Of a stretch of DNA of 64,000 bases, positions 8,737-18,773 are shown piece after piece; positions within the stretch are counted from its first letter, which is position 1, and every line of letters begins with the position of its first letter. A program made the position numbers and the translations under genes. Source of the DNA: Enterobacter wuhouensis (GTDB lineage: Bacteria; Pseudomonadota; Gammaproteobacteria; Enterobacterales; Enterobacteriaceae); contig NZ_SJOO01000007.1 in assembly GCF_004331265.1 (NCBI RefSeq), positions 124,001 to 188,000 on the forward strand. Direction: 5' to 3'. The notes under the pieces are model-generated. The model worked only from the letters and a program-made list of their open reading frames with translations. It ran no database searches and was not told the origin of the DNA.

Positions 8737-9563
8737 ATGAGAATGAGATAACCCATCTGGCGCGTCAGATCCGTCTCGAGACGCTGAAATCCCTGACGCA
8801 GCTGGGCTTTGGCCACTACGGCGGCAGCATGTCGGTGGTTGAAACCCTTGCCGTGCTGTACGGCGCGGTGATGAAAATCGACCCGGCGGATCCGGACTGG
8901 CCGGAGCGAGACTATTTTGTCCTGTCAAAAGGCCATGCGGGCCCCGCGCTCTACAGCACCCTGGCGATTAAGGGCTACTTCCCGGTGGAAGAACTGAGCA
9001 CCCTGAACCAGAACGGCACCCGCTTGCCAAGCCATCCGGACCGTCTGAAAACGCGCGGCGTGGATGCTACCACCGGCTCGCTGGGGCAGGGGATCTCCAT
9101 TGCGGGCGGCATGGCGCTGTCGCACAGGCTGGCCGGGCGGCCAAACCGTGTCTTCTGCATCGTCGGTGACGGCGAGCTGAACGAAGGCCAGTGCTGGGAA
9201 GCGTTCCAGTTTATTGCCCACCATCGCCTGAACAACCTGACGGTGTTTGTGGACTGGAACAAACAGCAGCTCGACGGCGAGCTGGACGAAATCATCAGCG
9301 CGTTCGACCTGGAGGGGAAATTCCGCGCCTTCGGTTATGACGTGGTGACGGTCAAAGGGGATGACATTCCGGCGCTGCTGGAGGTGACGTCCCTGGTGCC
9401 CGAGGCCGATGCGCGCCCGCTGGTGGTGATCCTCGACAGCATTAAAGGGCAGGGGGTGCCGTACCTGGAACAGCTCGGCAATTCGCATCACCTGCGTCTC
9501 ACCGAGGAGAGCAAGGCCGCGCTTAACGAGACGATTCGCCAACTGGAGGCTTCACATGATTAA
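8733..9563 (+). CDS. Transketolase, N-terminal (ThDP pyrophosphate-binding) subunit
   Basis: A 276-residue protein equal to the first domain of transketolase. GHYGGSMS (residues 27-34) and SKGHAGPALY (65-74) are the pyrophosphate and substrate His segments; the thiamine diphosphate/Mg motif runs from GDG (145-147) to Asn176. It needs the next gene product for the active site. Split transketolases act on ketose phosphates, moving a two-carbon unit (or, in apulose-4-phosphate transketolase AptAB, related chemistry). It is translationally coupled to EIIC upstream and overlaps the C-subunit gene by eight bases. Confidence 0.92.
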   Translation: MNENEITHLARQIRLETLKSLTQLGFGHYGGSMSVVETLAVLYGAVMKIDPADPDWPERDYFVLSKGHAGPALYSTLAIKGYFPVEELSTLNQNGTRLPSHPDRLKTRGVDATTGSLGQGISIAGGMALSHRLAGRPNRVFCIVGDGELNEGQCWEAFQFIAHHRLNNLTVFVDWNKQQLDGELDEIISAFDLEGKFRAFGYDVVTVKGDDIPALLEVTSLVPEADARPLVVILDSIKGQGVPYLEQLGNSHHLRLTEESKAALNETIRQLEASHD

Positions 9564-10509
9564 GGTTGCACCTGCAGGACAGAAAGACGCCGTTGAGATG
9601 CGTAAGGTCTACGCGGGCTTCGTGGCAAAGCAGATTGAGGCCGGAAGCGACATCATTGCGCTCGAAGCGGATCTCATGAGCTCAATGGCAATGGACGGCG
9701 TGGCGCGTGATTACCCGCAGCACGTGATCAACTGCGGCATTATGGAGGCCAACGTCATCGGCACGGCGGCCGGACTGTCGCTCACCGGGCGCAAGCCGTT
9801 CGTCCATACCTTTACCGCCTTTGCCAGCCGCCGCTGCTTCGACCAGCTGTTTATGTCCCTGGACTACCAGCGCAACAACGTGAAGGTGATAGCGTCGGAC
9901 GCGGGCGTGACGGCCTGCCACAACGGCGGCACGCATATGTCGTTTGAGGATATGGGCATCGTGCGCGGCCTGGCGCACTCGGTGGTCCTGGAAGTGACCG
10001 ACGCGGTGATGTTCGAAGACGTGCTGCGCCAGCTTATCGACCTCGAAGGCTTCTACTGGGTGCGCACTATTCGTAAGCAGGCCCCGAGCGTGTATGCGCC
10101 GGGCTCCACCTTCACCATTGGTAAAGGCAACGTGCTGCGTGAAGGAAGCGATATTACCCTGATTGCCAACGGCATCATGGTCGCGGAAGCGCTGGAAGCG
10201 GCGCGCCAGCTCGAGCAGGAGGGGGTAAGCGCGGCGGTCATCGACATGTTTACCCTGAAGCCCATCGACCGGATGCTGGTGAAAAACTACGCCGAGAAAA
10301 CCGGACGCATCGTGACCTGTGAAAACCACAGCATTCACAACGGCCTCGGGTCGGCGGTGGCGGAAGTGCTGGTGGAAACCTGCCCGGTGCCGATGCGGCG
10401 GGTAGGGGTGAAGGAGCGCTACGGCCAGGTGGGAACGCAGGACTTCCTGCAGAAGGAGTATGGCCTGACGGCGCATGACATTGTGTCGGCGGCGAGAGAG
10501 CTGCTGTAA
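9556..10509 (+). CDS. Transketolase, C-terminal (pyrimidine-binding) subunit
   Basis: A 317-residue protein equal to the middle plus C-terminal domains of transketolase. The catalytic Glu that activates the thiamine ring is Glu64 in NCGIMEAN; HTFTAFASRRCFDQ is the pyrimidine-pocket segment, and the C-terminal domain starts near 190 (GSDITLIANG). Together with the preceding subunit it forms one heteromeric enzyme. It closes the island operon and is followed five bases later by a strong hairpin. Combined length (593) is shorter than housekeeping TktA (663), consistent with a specialised enzyme. Confidence 0.92.
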   Translation: MIKVAPAGQKDAVEMRKVYAGFVAKQIEAGSDIIALEADLMSSMAMDGVARDYPQHVINCGIMEANVIGTAAGLSLTGRKPFVHTFTAFASRRCFDQLFMSLDYQRNNVKVIASDAGVTACHNGGTHMSFEDMGIVRGLAHSVVLEVTDAVMFEDVLRQLIDLEGFYWVRTIRKQAPSVYAPGSTFTIGKGNVLREGSDITLIANGIMVAEALEAARQLEQEGVSAAVIDMFTLKPIDRMLVKNYAEKTGRIVTCENHSIHNGLGSAVAEVLVETCPVPMRRVGVKERYGQVGTQDFLQKEYGLTAHDIVSAARELL

Positions 10510-10514
10510 ATAAA

Positions 10515-10542
10515 AAAGGCGACCGGTTAAGTGGTCGCCTTT
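10515..10542. terminator. Bidirectional Rho-independent terminator between transketolase and pta
   Basis: AAAGGCGACC (10515-10524) pairs perfectly with GGTCGCCTTT (10533-10542) around an 8-base loop. An A-run on the left and T-rich bases on the right allow it to end both the rightward PTS/transketolase transcript and the leftward ackA-pta transcript. Confidence 0.85.
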
Positions 10543-10545
10543 CTT

Positions 10546-10612
10546 GCCGGATGGCGCTTCGCTTATCCGGCCTACAAAACCGTAGGCCCGGTAAGCGCTA
10601 GCGCCACCGGGC
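10546..10612. repeat. BIME: two opposed REP elements between transketolase and pta
   Basis: A REP unit (gccggatggcgcttcgctta...ggcctac, 10546-10575) is followed after six bases by an inverted unit (gtaggcccggtaagcgctag...gggc, 10582-10612). Typical enterobacterial BIME placed between convergent genes. Confidence 0.85.
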
Positions 10613-10620
10613 TTTTTAGC

Positions 10621-12765
10621 TTACTGCTGCTGCTGCGAAGACTGAATCGCGGTCAGTGCGATGGTGTAGACGATATCGTCAACCAGCGCGCCACGAGACA
10701 GGTCGTTCACAGGTTTGCGCATGCCCTGCAGCATTGGCCCGATGGAGATCAGGTCTGCAGAACGCTGTACCGCTTTGTAGGTGGTGTTACCGGTGTTCAG
10801 ATCCGGGAAGATGAACACGGTAGCGCGACCTGCAACCGGCGAGTTCGGCGCTTTGGATTTCGCAACGTCAGCCATTACCGCAGCATCGTACTGCAGAGGG
10901 CCGTCGATCATCAGGTCAGGACGTTTTTCCTGCGCCAGACGGGTCGCTTCACGCACTTTCTCTACGTCGCTACCTGCACCTGAGGTGCCGGTGGAGTAGG
11001 AGAGCATCGCAACGCGCGGTTCGATACCGAAGGCAATCGCGGAGTCCGCGGACTGGATAGCGATTTCCGCCAGCTGTTCTGCGGTTGGGTCCGGGTTGAT
11101 CGCACAGTCGCCGTAAACGTAAACCTGTTCAGGCAGCAGCATGAAGAACACGGAGGAAACCAGAGAGCTGCCCGGTGCCGTTTTGATCAGCTGCAGCGGT
11201 GGACGGATGGTGTTCGCGGTGGTGTGAACCGCACCGGAAACCAGGCCGTCAACTTCGTCCTGCTCCAGCATCAGCGTGCCGAGCACTACGTTGTCTTCCA
11301 GCTGCTCGCGCGCAACGGCTTCGGTCATGCCCTTGCTCTTACGCAGCTCAACCAGACGGGCAACGTAGCTTTCGCGAACCACTTCCGGATCGACGATTTC
11401 GATGCCAGCGCCCAGCTCAACGCCCTGAGACGCCGCAACGCGGTTGATCTCGTCCGGGTTACCCAGCAGCACGCAGGTCGCGATGCCGCGCTCTGCACAG
11501 ATGGCTGCCGCTTTAACGGTACGCGGCTCGTCGCCTTCTGGCAGAACAACGCGTTTGCCCGCTTTGCGCGCCAGCTCGGTCAGCTGGTAACGGAAGGCCG
11601 GAGGAGACAGACGGCGGCTGCGCTCGGAGGTCGCGGTCAGGGATTCAATCCAGTCTGCGTTGATGTAGCCCGCAACGTATTCCTGAACCTTCTCGATACG
11701 CTCGTGGTCATCAACCGGCACTTCCAGGTTGAAGCTCTGCAGGCTGAGGGAGGTCTGCCAGGTGTTGGTGTTCACCATGAAGACCGGCAGGCCGGTGGCG
11801 AACGCGCGTTCGCACAGCTTGCTGACGCGTGGGTCCATTTCGTAGGCACCGGTCAGCAGGATCGCACCGATTTCCACGCCGTTCATTGCCGCCAGGCAGG
11901 CTGCAACCAGCACGTCAGGACGGTCTGCGGAGGTCACCAGCAGGGAGCCTGCGCGGAAGTGTTCCAGCATGTGCGGAATGCTGCGCGCACAGAAGGTCAC
12001 GGACTTCACGCGGCGGGTGTTGATGTCGCCTTCGTTAACCACGGTGGCGTTCAGGTGGCGCGCCATATCGATTGCACGGGTGGCAATCAGATCGAAGCTC
12101 CACGGCACCGCGCCCAGGACTGGCAGCGGGCTGGCGTCCTGCAGTTTAGCCGGATCAACTTTAACAACCTTCGCTTTGGAAGAGTCGTCGAAGATTTCGG
12201 ACAGGTCAGGGCGAGTACGACCCTGCTCATCAACCGGTGCGTTCAGTTTGTTAACAATAACGCCGGTAATGTTGGTATTTTTCGCGCCACCGAAGCTGCT
12301 GCGGGTCAGTTCGATACGCTCTTTCAGCTGTTCCTGGGTGTCGGTACCCTGGGACATCACGAAGACGATTTCCGCGTTCAGCGTTTTCGCGATCTCGAAG
12401 TTCAGAGACTGAGCGAACTGGTGTTTGCGGGTTGGGACCAGGCCTTCAACCAGCACCACTTCTGCGTCTTGCGCATTCGCGTGGTAGTTAGCGATGATCT
12501 CTTCCATCAGCACGTCTTTCTGGTTGCTGGAGAGCAGAGACTCAACGTGGCTCATCTTCAGCGGTTCAGCCGCTGGCAGATTGGAGTTCTTGCGAACGAT
12601 GGTGGTGGTCTGGTCTGGCGCATCGCCACCGGCACGTGGCTGGGCGATAGGCTTAAAGACGCTCAGACGAACGCCTTTGCGTTCCATAGCACGGATCACG
12701 CCAAGGCTGACGCTGGTCAGGCCGACGCTGGTTCCGGTAGGGATCAGCATAATAGTACGGGACAC
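10621..12765 (-). CDS. pta: Phosphate acetyltransferase Pta
   Basis: A 714-residue enzyme, the exact E. coli length, converting acetyl-CoA and phosphate to acetyl phosphate. The N-terminal region carries a P-loop-like dethiobiotin-synthetase fold ([13 protein letters not shown], near residue 7), a central DRTGG domain follows ([12 protein letters not shown]), and the C-terminal third is the catalytic PTA domain with [11 protein letters not shown] and [13 protein letters not shown]. Translation starts at GTG, as in E. coli, with AGAGGATAA upstream. It is second in the ackA-pta operon, 75 bp after ackA across a perfect hairpin. Acetyl phosphate also serves as a phosphodonor signal. Confidence 0.98.
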   Translation of the reverse strand: MSRTIMLIPTGTSVGLTSVSLGVIRAMERKGVRLSVFKPIAQPRAGGDAPDQTTTIVRKNSNLPAAEPLKMSHVESLLSSNQKDVLMEEIIANYHANAQDAEVVLVEGLVPTRKHQFAQSLNFEIAKTLNAEIVFVMSQGTDTQEQLKERIELTRSSFGGAKNTNITGVIVNKLNAPVDEQGRTRPDLSEIFDDSSKAKVVKVDPAKLQDASPLPVLGAVPWSFDLIATRAIDMARHLNATVVNEGDINTRRVKSVTFCARSIPHMLEHFRAGSLLVTSADRPDVLVAACLAAMNGVEIGAILLTGAYEMDPRVSKLCERAFATGLPVFMVNTNTWQTSLSLQSFNLEVPVDDHERIEKVQEYVAGYINADWIESLTATSERSRRLSPPAFRYQLTELARKAGKRVVLPEGDEPRTVKAAAICAERGIATCVLLGNPDEINRVAASQGVELGAGIEIVDPEVVRESYVARLVELRKSKGMTEAVAREQLEDNVVLGTLMLEQDEVDGLVSGAVHTTANTIRPPLQLIKTAPGSSLVSSVFFMLLPEQVYVYGDCAINPDPTAEQLAEIAIQSADSAIAFGIEPRVAMLSYSTGTSGAGSDVEKVREATRLAQEKRPDLMIDGPLQYDAAVMADVAKSKAPNSPVAGRATVFIFPDLNTGNTTYKAVQRSADLISIGPMLQGMRKPVNDLSRGALVDDIVYTIALTAIQSSQQQQ

Positions 12766-12812
12766 GGTTTATCCTCTTTCGTTACCGCCGAATTCAGCGG
12801 GTTACAAAATAG

Positions 12813-12835
12813 CACCGCCAGCTAAGCTGGCGGTG
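12813..12835 (-). other. Intergenic hairpin between ackA and pta
   Basis: CACCGCCAGC and GCTGGCGGTG form a perfect 10-bp stem with a 3-base loop, six bases after the ackA stop. Read leftward it is followed by CTATTTTG, a weak T-tract, so it may be a partial terminator, an RNA stability element or a processing site that sets the ackA:pta ratio. Confidence 0.65.
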
Positions 12836-12840
12836 TGGAA

Positions 12841-14043
12841 TCAGGCAGTCAGACGGCTCGCGTCTTGCGCGATGACCAGCTCTTCGTTAGTTGGAATAAC
12901 GATAGCAGGGCGGGTACCTTCTTTGTTGATGAAGCCAGACTTGCCGAAGCGGGCAGCCAGGTTACGCTCGTGATCAACTTCGAAGCCCAGAACGCCCAGT
13001 TTGCCCAGGGACAGTTCACGAACCATTGCCGCGTTCTCACCGATACCACCGGTGAAGATAACCGCGTCCAGACGACCTTCCATCAGTGCAGTGTAAGAAC
13101 CGATGTACTTCGCCAGACGGTGGCAGTAAACGTCCATTGCACGTTTAGCGTCAGCTTTTTCTGCGTAGTTGTCTTCAACGTAACGGCAGTCGCTGGTGAC
13201 TTCGGTCAGACCCAGCAGGCCAGACTCTTTGGTCAGCATTTTGTTGATGTCGTCAACGCTCATGCCCAGGGTGTCGTGCAGGTGGAAGATGATCGCGGGG
13301 TCGATGTCACCGGAACGCGTACCCATCACCAGACCTTCCAGCGGGGTCAGACCCATAGAAGTATCAACACATTTACCGTTGCGGATCGCAGAAACAGAAC
13401 CACCGTTGCCCAGATGGCAGGTGATGATGTTCACTTCTTCAACCGGCTTGTTCAGAACTTTTGCGGCTTCCTGAGTCACATAGAAGTGGCTGGTGCCGTG
13501 CGCGCCGTAGCGACGTACGCCGTGCTCTTTATACAGGCTGTACGGCAGGGCATACAGGTAAGACTCTTCCGGCATGGTCTGATGGAACGCGGTGTCGAAC
13601 ACGGCCACGTTTTTGTCTTTCAGATTCGGGAAGGATTTCAGTGCTTCAGCGATACCGATCAGGTGAGCCGGGTTATGCAGCGGTGCGAAGGATGCAGAGT
13701 CTTTGATGCCCTGAATCACAGATTCGTCAATGATGACGGAGCTGGTGTATTTTTCGCCGCCGTGGACGATGCGGTGACCAATCGCGGTCAGCTGAGCAGA
13801 CAGTTCTGGTTTTTGTGCCAGAATAGTGTTAACGATAAAGTTCAGCGCTTCACTGTGAGCGGCGCCTGCACCTAAAGCCGCTTCTTGTTTGCTGCCGTCC
13901 ATTTTCCACTTGATACGTGCTTCAGGCAGATGGAAACATTCGGCCAAACCAGAGAGGTACTCGTCACCGTTGAGCGCATCGATGATGGCGAATTTCAGTG
14001 AGGAGCTACCGCAGTTCAGAACCAGTACTAACTTACTCGACAT
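12841..14043 (-). CDS. ackA: Acetate kinase AckA
   Basis: A 400-residue ASKHA-fold kinase making ATP and acetate from acetyl phosphate. The N-terminal phosphate motif is [11 protein letters not shown] (Asn10); [10 protein letters not shown] carries the catalytic Asp, GTSHFYV and [10 protein letters not shown] the phosphate contacts, and [14 protein letters not shown] the adenosine site near 325-338. Length and sequence are essentially those of E. coli. First gene of the leftward ackA-pta operon. Its upstream region contains two nested inverted repeats that may be regulatory. Confidence 0.98.
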   Translation of the reverse strand: MSSKLVLVLNCGSSSLKFAIIDALNGDEYLSGLAECFHLPEARIKWKMDGSKQEAALGAGAAHSEALNFIVNTILAQKPELSAQLTAIGHRIVHGGEKYTSSVIIDESVIQGIKDSASFAPLHNPAHLIGIAEALKSFPNLKDKNVAVFDTAFHQTMPEESYLYALPYSLYKEHGVRRYGAHGTSHFYVTQEAAKVLNKPVEEVNIITCHLGNGGSVSAIRNGKCVDTSMGLTPLEGLVMGTRSGDIDPAIIFHLHDTLGMSVDDINKMLTKESGLLGLTEVTSDCRYVEDNYAEKADAKRAMDVYCHRLAKYIGSYTALMEGRLDAVIFTGGIGENAAMVRELSLGKLGVLGFEVDHERNLAARFGKSGFINKEGTRPAIVIPTNEELVIAQDASRLTA

Positions 14044-14129
14044 GGAAGTACCTATTATTGATACGTGGCTAAAAAAACGTCAGTGAGTCTAAAAGCGTAA
14101 CGCATGCTGACCCAGACATTTATGATTAA

Positions 14130-14160
14130 CATCATGCCAAACGAACATTGTGGCATGATG
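14130..14160. promoter_or_regulatory. Inverted repeat A upstream of ackA
   Basis: CATCATGCCA (14130-14139) and TGGCATGATG (14151-14160) are exact reverse complements with an 11-base spacer that includes GAACATT. The arms share the ATGCCA/TGGCAT core with repeat B nearby, suggesting a pair of sites for one dimeric DNA-binding protein. Confidence 0.5.
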
Positions 14161-14178
14161 AAAGGAATACTTATGATT

Positions 14179-14215
14179 TTATGCCATTTTGAACATTTTT
14201 CAGACAATGGCATAA
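14179..14215. promoter_or_regulatory. Inverted repeat B upstream of ackA
   Basis: TTATGCCATT (14179-14188) and AATGGCATAA (14206-14215) are exact reverse complements with a 17-base spacer, again containing GAACATT. The core-to-core span is 33 bp versus 23 bp in repeat A, a difference of one DNA turn. Confidence 0.5.
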
Positions 14216-14380
14216 TAGGTAATAATTTGACGAGTTAACGATTCTCGTCTACAGCCCAATCAGGCTGGCACAGGATACCCGATACGGGGTAGCGATGACA
14301 AAATATTTTGAACGTTGTCATAGCCTGTTGTGGTTTTGCACAAAAATTTTAATTTTTATATGTGAAGTTGAGGTACAGCC

Positions 14381-14836
14381 ATGTCGACACCCGAAATCCC
14401 ATCCGTGAACTTTTTCAGTCTGTTTCGCCGGGGGCAGCACTACGCAAAGACGTGGCCGATGGAAAAGCGCCTTGCGCCGATGTTTATTGAGAATCGCGTC
14501 ATTCGCGCCACGCGCTATGCGATTCGCTTTATGCCACCTGTCGCTATTTTTACGCTGTGCTGGCAAATTGCCCTTGGTGGGCAGCTTGGTCCGGCCGTCG
14601 CCACGGCGCTCTTTGCGCTGAGCCTGCCGATGCAGGGGCTGTGGTGGCTGGGTAAGCGTTCAATTACGCCATTACCGCCTACAATTTTACACTGGTTTTA
14701 TGAAGTTCGCGGGAAACTTGAGGAAGCCGGACAGGCGCTGGCCCCGGTTGAAGGCAAGCCGGATTACCAGGCGCTGGCCGACACGCTCAAGCGCGCTTTT
14801 AAGCAACTTGATAAAACATTCCTTGATGACTTGTGA
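14381..14836 (+). CDS. yfbV: UPF0208 inner-membrane protein YfbV
   Basis: A 151-residue protein with two hydrophobic segments (about residues 46-66 and 70-88) separated by a short turn, and cytoplasmic-type ends. It matches E. coli YfbV throughout, including [17 protein letters not shown] at the N-terminus. Deletion studies in E. coli link YfbV to insulation of the Ter macrodomain, but its biochemical function is unknown. GAGGTA precedes the ATG. It is divergent from ackA and is followed by a good terminator. Confidence 0.95.
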   Translation: MSTPEIPSVNFFSLFRRGQHYAKTWPMEKRLAPMFIENRVIRATRYAIRFMPPVAIFTLCWQIALGGQLGPAVATALFALSLPMQGLWWLGKRSITPLPPTILHWFYEVRGKLEEAGQALAPVEGKPDYQALADTLKRAFKQLDKTFLDDL

Positions 14837-14861
14837 TTGATCATCGAAACGACTAATAAAA

Positions 14862-14899
14862 GAAGGCACAGTAACAAACAGTTACCGTGTCTTTTTTTT
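14862..14899 (+). terminator. Rho-independent terminator after yfbV
   Basis: GGCACAGTAAC pairs with GTTACCGTGTC (one A-C mismatch and one G-T) around a 5-base loop, followed by eight T residues. It separates yfbV from yfbU. Confidence 0.85.
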
Positions 14900-14901
14900 A
14901 A

Positions 14902-15423
<522 letters not shown>

Positions 15424-15434
15424 CGGAGGTGCGT

Positions 15435-16094
15435 GTGCAGTGTAAAGGTTTTCTGTTTGATCTGGACGGTACGCTGGTGGATTCGCTGCCGGTTGTGGAG
15501 CGTTCGTGGTGCCATTGGGCCGACAGGCACGGCATCGACCATCAGGACGTACTGAATTTCATCCATGGCAAACAGGCCATTACCTCATTGCGGCACTTCT
15601 TAGCGGGGCGTTCTGAGGAGGAGATTCAGGCGGAGTTCAAATACCTTGAGCAGATTGAAGCCACCGATACCGACGGCATCACCGCGCTACCCGGCGCGCG
15701 CGAACTGCTTGAGCACCTGAACGAAGCGCAGATCCCGTGGGCGATCGTTACCTCCGGCTCGATTCCCGTCGCCCATGCCCGCCATAAGGCAGCCGGTTTA
15801 CCGAAGCCTGAGGTGTTCATTACGGCAGAGCGCGTGAAGCGCGGCAAGCCAGAGCCGGATGCGTTTCTGCTCGGCGCCGAGCTGCTGGGGCTTGCACCCG
15901 CGGACTGCGTGGTGGTGGAAGATGCCGCTGCGGGCGTGCTGGCCGGGCTGAACGCCGGCAGCCACGTCATCGCTGTGAACGTGCCGGCGGATTCTCCCCG
16001 GCTGGACGAGGCCGATTTTGTACTGACCACGCTGACCGCGATTAACGTCTCGAAGGCACCCGACGGAGATGTAACCGTCTCGCTAAAAATGTAA
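15435..16094 (+). CDS. yfbT: HAD-family sugar phosphatase YfbT (HxpA)
   Basis: A 219-residue HAD phosphatase of the beta-phosphoglucomutase-like subfamily, acting on small sugar phosphates. Motif I is FDLDGT (nucleophile Asp9, Asp11), motif II is VTSGS, motif III Lys is in VKRGKPEP, and motif IV is VVVEDAAAG. GTG at 15435 is preferred to GTG at 15429 because the GGAGG at 15425-15429 overlaps the latter. It follows yfbU closely, so they are probably co-transcribed, and it ends at a clear terminator. Confidence 0.93.
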   Translation: MQCKGFLFDLDGTLVDSLPVVERSWCHWADRHGIDHQDVLNFIHGKQAITSLRHFLAGRSEEEIQAEFKYLEQIEATDTDGITALPGARELLEHLNEAQIPWAIVTSGSIPVAHARHKAAGLPKPEVFITAERVKRGKPEPDAFLLGAELLGLAPADCVVVEDAAAGVLAGLNAGSHVIAVNVPADSPRLDEADFVLTTLTAINVSKAPDGDVTVSLKM

Positions 16095-16105
16095 TCCCAT
16101 GATTT

Positions 16106-16130
16106 AGCCCCACATTGCTGGGGCTTTTTT
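16106..16130 (+). terminator. Rho-independent terminator after yfbT
   Basis: AGCCCC and GGGGCT form a 6-bp GC-rich stem with an 8-base loop, followed by six T residues. It separates the yfbU-yfbT unit from yfbS. Confidence 0.85.
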
Positions 16131-16169
16131 ATGGCAAAATTCCGTCTCTTCCACTGACAAGGATACGTT

Positions 16170-18002
16170 GTGAACGGTGAACTGATTTGGGTCCTGAGCC
16201 TGCTGTTAATCGCCATCATTCTCTTTGCTACCGGCAAGGTGCGCATGGATGCCGTCGCCTTGTTTGTCATTGTCGCGTTTGTGCTGAGCGGCACGCTCAC
16301 GCTGCCGGAGGCGTTCTCCGGTTTCAGCGATCCCAACGTTATTCTGATCGCCGCCCTGTTTATCATTGGCGATGGCCTGGTGCGCACCGGCGTGGCGACC
16401 ATAATGGGATCGTGGCTGGTGAAGGTGGCGGGCAGCAGCGAAACCAAAATGCTGATCTACCTGATGGTGACGGTTGCCGGGCTGGGGGCGTTTATGAGCT
16501 CGACGGGGGTCGTCGCGATCTTTATTCCGGTGGTGCTGAGCGTCTCCATGCGAATGCAGATTTCGCCGTCGCGCCTGATGATGCCCCTGAGCTTTGCCGG
16601 GCTGATCAGCGGGATGATGACGCTGGTGGCCACGCCGCCAAACCTCGTCGTCAACAGTGAACTGATCCGCGAAGGTCTGGAAGGGTTTAGCTTTTTTAGC
16701 GTGACCCCGCTGGGGCTGGTGATTCTGGTGATGGGCGTAGTCTATATGCTGCTGACCCGCTTTGCGCTGAAGGGCGAGAATCAGGATAAAAGCAAAGACG
16801 GCTGGAAAAGACGCACCTTCCGGGATCTGATTAAAGAGTACCGCCTTACCGGTCGCGCGCGCCGTCTCGCCATCCGCCCCGGTTCACCGATGATTGGCCA
16901 GCGGCTGGACGATCTCAAGCTGCGCGAACGTTACGGTGCAAACGTGATTGGCGTGGAGCGCTGGCGGCGCTTTCGGCGGGTGATCGTGAACGTAAACGGC
17001 GTGTCCGAGTTTCGGGCGCGTGACGTGCTGCTGATTGATATGTCCACCGCAGAGGTAGACCTTCGCGAGTTTTGCACGGAACAGCTGCTGGAGCCGATGG
17101 TGCTTCGCGGCGAATATTTCTCCGATCAGGCGTTAGACGTGGGCATGGCAGAAGTATCGCTCATACCGGAATCAGAACTGCTGGGTAAAACCGTTCGGGA
17201 AATGGGGTTCCGTACCCGCTATGGCCTGAACGTCGTGGGGCTGAAGCGCGACGGCGTGGCGATGGAAGGAGCTGTGGTGGATGAGCCGATCCTGCTGGGC
17301 GATATCTTCCTCGTTGTGGGAAACTGGAAGCTCATCAGCCAGCTTGGCCAGAAAGGCCGTGATTTCGTGGTGCTGAATATGCCCGTCGAAGAGAGCGACG
17401 CGTCACCTGCGCACAGCCAGGCGCCGCACGCCATTTTTTGCCTGGTGCTAATGGTGGCGCTGATGCTCACCGATGAAATCCCCAACCCGATTGCGGCAAT
17501 TATCGCCTGCCTGCTGATGGGGAAATTCCGCTGTATTGACGCCGAAAGCGCGTATAAAGCCATTCACTGGCCAAGCATTATCCTTATCGTCGGGATGATG
17601 CCCTTTGCCCTGGCGCTGCAGAAAACCGGCGGGGTGGATCTGATCGTGAAAGGGCTGATGGACGTCGGCGGTGGCTATGGCCCGTATATGATGATGGTCT
17701 GTCTGTTTGTCATGTGCGCCTCGATCGGGCTGTTTATCTCTAATACCGCGACGGCGGTGCTGATGGCGCCGATTGCGCTGGCGATGGCGAAATCGATGGG
17801 CGTGTCGCCGTATCCTTTTGCGATGATGGTCGCCATGGCGGCCTCTGCGGCATTTATGACGCCGGTCTCTTCACCGGTGAATACGCTGGTGCTGGGGCCG
17901 GGGAACTATAAATTCAGCGACTTCGTTAAGATTGGCGTGCCGTTCACCGTGCTGGTGATGGTGGTGTGCGTGGTGTTGATACCGGTTTTATTCCCGTTTT
18001 AG
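16170..18002 (+). CDS. yfbS: Putative anion transporter YfbS (SLC13/DASS type with two TrkA-C domains)
   Basis: A 610-residue inner-membrane carrier. Hydrophobic segments occupy roughly residues 1-190 and 420-610, with two cytoplasmic RCK-C/TrkA-C regulatory domains between ([19 protein letters not shown] and [19 protein letters not shown]). The SNTATAV and [11 protein letters not shown] motifs fit the citrate/sulfate/dicarboxylate transporter family. GTG start with AAGGATA upstream, as in E. coli YfbS. Substrate unknown. Transcribed alone between the yfbT terminator and a REP element. Confidence 0.92.
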   Translation: MNGELIWVLSLLLIAIILFATGKVRMDAVALFVIVAFVLSGTLTLPEAFSGFSDPNVILIAALFIIGDGLVRTGVATIMGSWLVKVAGSSETKMLIYLMVTVAGLGAFMSSTGVVAIFIPVVLSVSMRMQISPSRLMMPLSFAGLISGMMTLVATPPNLVVNSELIREGLEGFSFFSVTPLGLVILVMGVVYMLLTRFALKGENQDKSKDGWKRRTFRDLIKEYRLTGRARRLAIRPGSPMIGQRLDDLKLRERYGANVIGVERWRRFRRVIVNVNGVSEFRARDVLLIDMSTAEVDLREFCTEQLLEPMVLRGEYFSDQALDVGMAEVSLIPESELLGKTVREMGFRTRYGLNVVGLKRDGVAMEGAVVDEPILLGDIFLVVGNWKLISQLGQKGRDFVVLNMPVEESDASPAHSQAPHAIFCLVLMVALMLTDEIPNPIAAIIACLLMGKFRCIDAESAYKAIHWPSIILIVGMMPFALALQKTGGVDLIVKGLMDVGGGYGPYMMMVCLFVMCASIGLFISNTATAVLMAPIALAMAKSMGVSPYPFAMMVAMAASAAFMTPVSSPVNTLVLGPGNYKFSDFVKIGVPFTVLVMVVCVVLIPVLFPF

Positions 18003-18017
18003 CGTGAGCGCAGAAAC

Positions 18018-18049
18018 GTAGGCCGGGTAAGGCGAAGCCGCCACCCGGC
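18018..18049. repeat. REP element after yfbS
   Basis: A single REP unit reading gtaggccgggtaaggcgaag...ccacccggc, lying between the convergent yfbS and yfbR stops. Confidence 0.85.
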
Positions 18050-18055
18050 TAAAAA

Positions 18056-18655
18056 TTACAACGGTGAATCCTGGCTAATCTCATCCAGCGACAGATGGAA
18101 GCTCGGCACAAACACCTGCATAAAGTAATCCATCTCTTCGCTGCGGCGCGATTCCAGCGTTTTTTCCAGACGCGTTTTCGCCAGTAAAAACTCGTTGTTC
18201 CCCGCAGACAGCTCTTCCAGACACTTCAGGTAGGCGCAGAGCGCGTCGGCCTGCTTCACCAGCAGCTTCTCATCTTCAGTGTACTGATGCTCGTCGATCA
18301 ACGGCTCAAAGATATCGCGCAGCTCCTCCGGCACCATTTCGATCAGCTTTTGCTGGGCAATTTTCTCGATGGCCTTATATTCCTGCGCAATCTGCGAATT
18401 GAAATATTTCACCGGCGTAGGCAGATCCCCGGTCAACACTTCTGACGCATCGTGATACATCGCCAGCAGCGCAATGCGTTCAGCGTTCACCTGACCGTTG
18501 AATTTGCGGTTTTTAATGGCGGCCAGGGCGTGAGCGACCATGGCGACCTGAAGGCTGTGCTCGGACACATTTTCGGTGCGCACGTTGCGCATCAGCGGCC
18601 AGCGGTTGATGAGCTTTAGGCGGGAGAGGTGGGCAAAGAAATGACTCTGACTCAT
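18056..18655 (-). CDS. yfbR: 5'-deoxynucleotidase YfbR
   Basis: A 199-residue HD-domain nucleotidase that dephosphorylates deoxyribonucleoside 5'-monophosphates. The metal ligands are visible: His33 (NVSEHSLQ), His68-Asp69 (MYHDASE) and a late Asp in [11 protein letters not shown]. Length equals the E. coli enzyme. It lies downstream of alaA on the same strand, separated by about 118 bp that include a REP unit. AGGT-like sequence precedes the ATG. Confidence 0.96.
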   Translation of the reverse strand: MSQSHFFAHLSRLKLINRWPLMRNVRTENVSEHSLQVAMVAHALAAIKNRKFNGQVNAERIALLAMYHDASEVLTGDLPTPVKYFNSQIAQEYKAIEKIAQQKLIEMVPEELRDIFEPLIDEHQYTEDEKLLVKQADALCAYLKCLEELSAGNNEFLLAKTRLEKTLESRRSEEMDYFMQVFVPSFHLSLDEISQDSPL

Positions 18656-18731
18656 AGGTTACCTTTTGTCTTTACTGCGACAGGCGTTCATTGTGCGGGG
18701 AGGGGAGGCAAGATGCAAATTTGCGGATTTT

Positions 18732-18761
18732 GTAGGCCGGGCAAGCGCAGCGCCACCCGGC
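18732..18761. repeat. REP element between alaA and yfbR
   Basis: A single REP unit, gtaggccgggcaagcgcagc...acccggc, in the spacer between two leftward genes. Confidence 0.85.
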
Positions 18762-18773
18762 TGAAAGTGAACG

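Larger units (their letters stand above)
14044..14380. promoter_or_regulatory. Divergent ackA / yfbV control region
   Basis: A 337-bp AT-rich gap between the two start codons. It holds the two ATGCCA/TGGCAT inverted repeats described separately. A 7-bp inverted repeat, ATGACAA with TTGTCAT, lies near 14294-14320. A weak promoter-like TTGCAC about 17 bp before TATGTG sits at 14335-14365 and could serve yfbV. I see no coding potential. Confidence 0.5.

Noticed and set aside
11224..12825. 533-residue open frame antisense to pta
   Set aside because: It is the complement of a highly conserved gene with strong codon bias; low-complexity composition and no domains.
12835..13875. 346-residue open frame antisense to ackA
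   Set aside because: Shadow of ackA; no start signal or recognisable motif.
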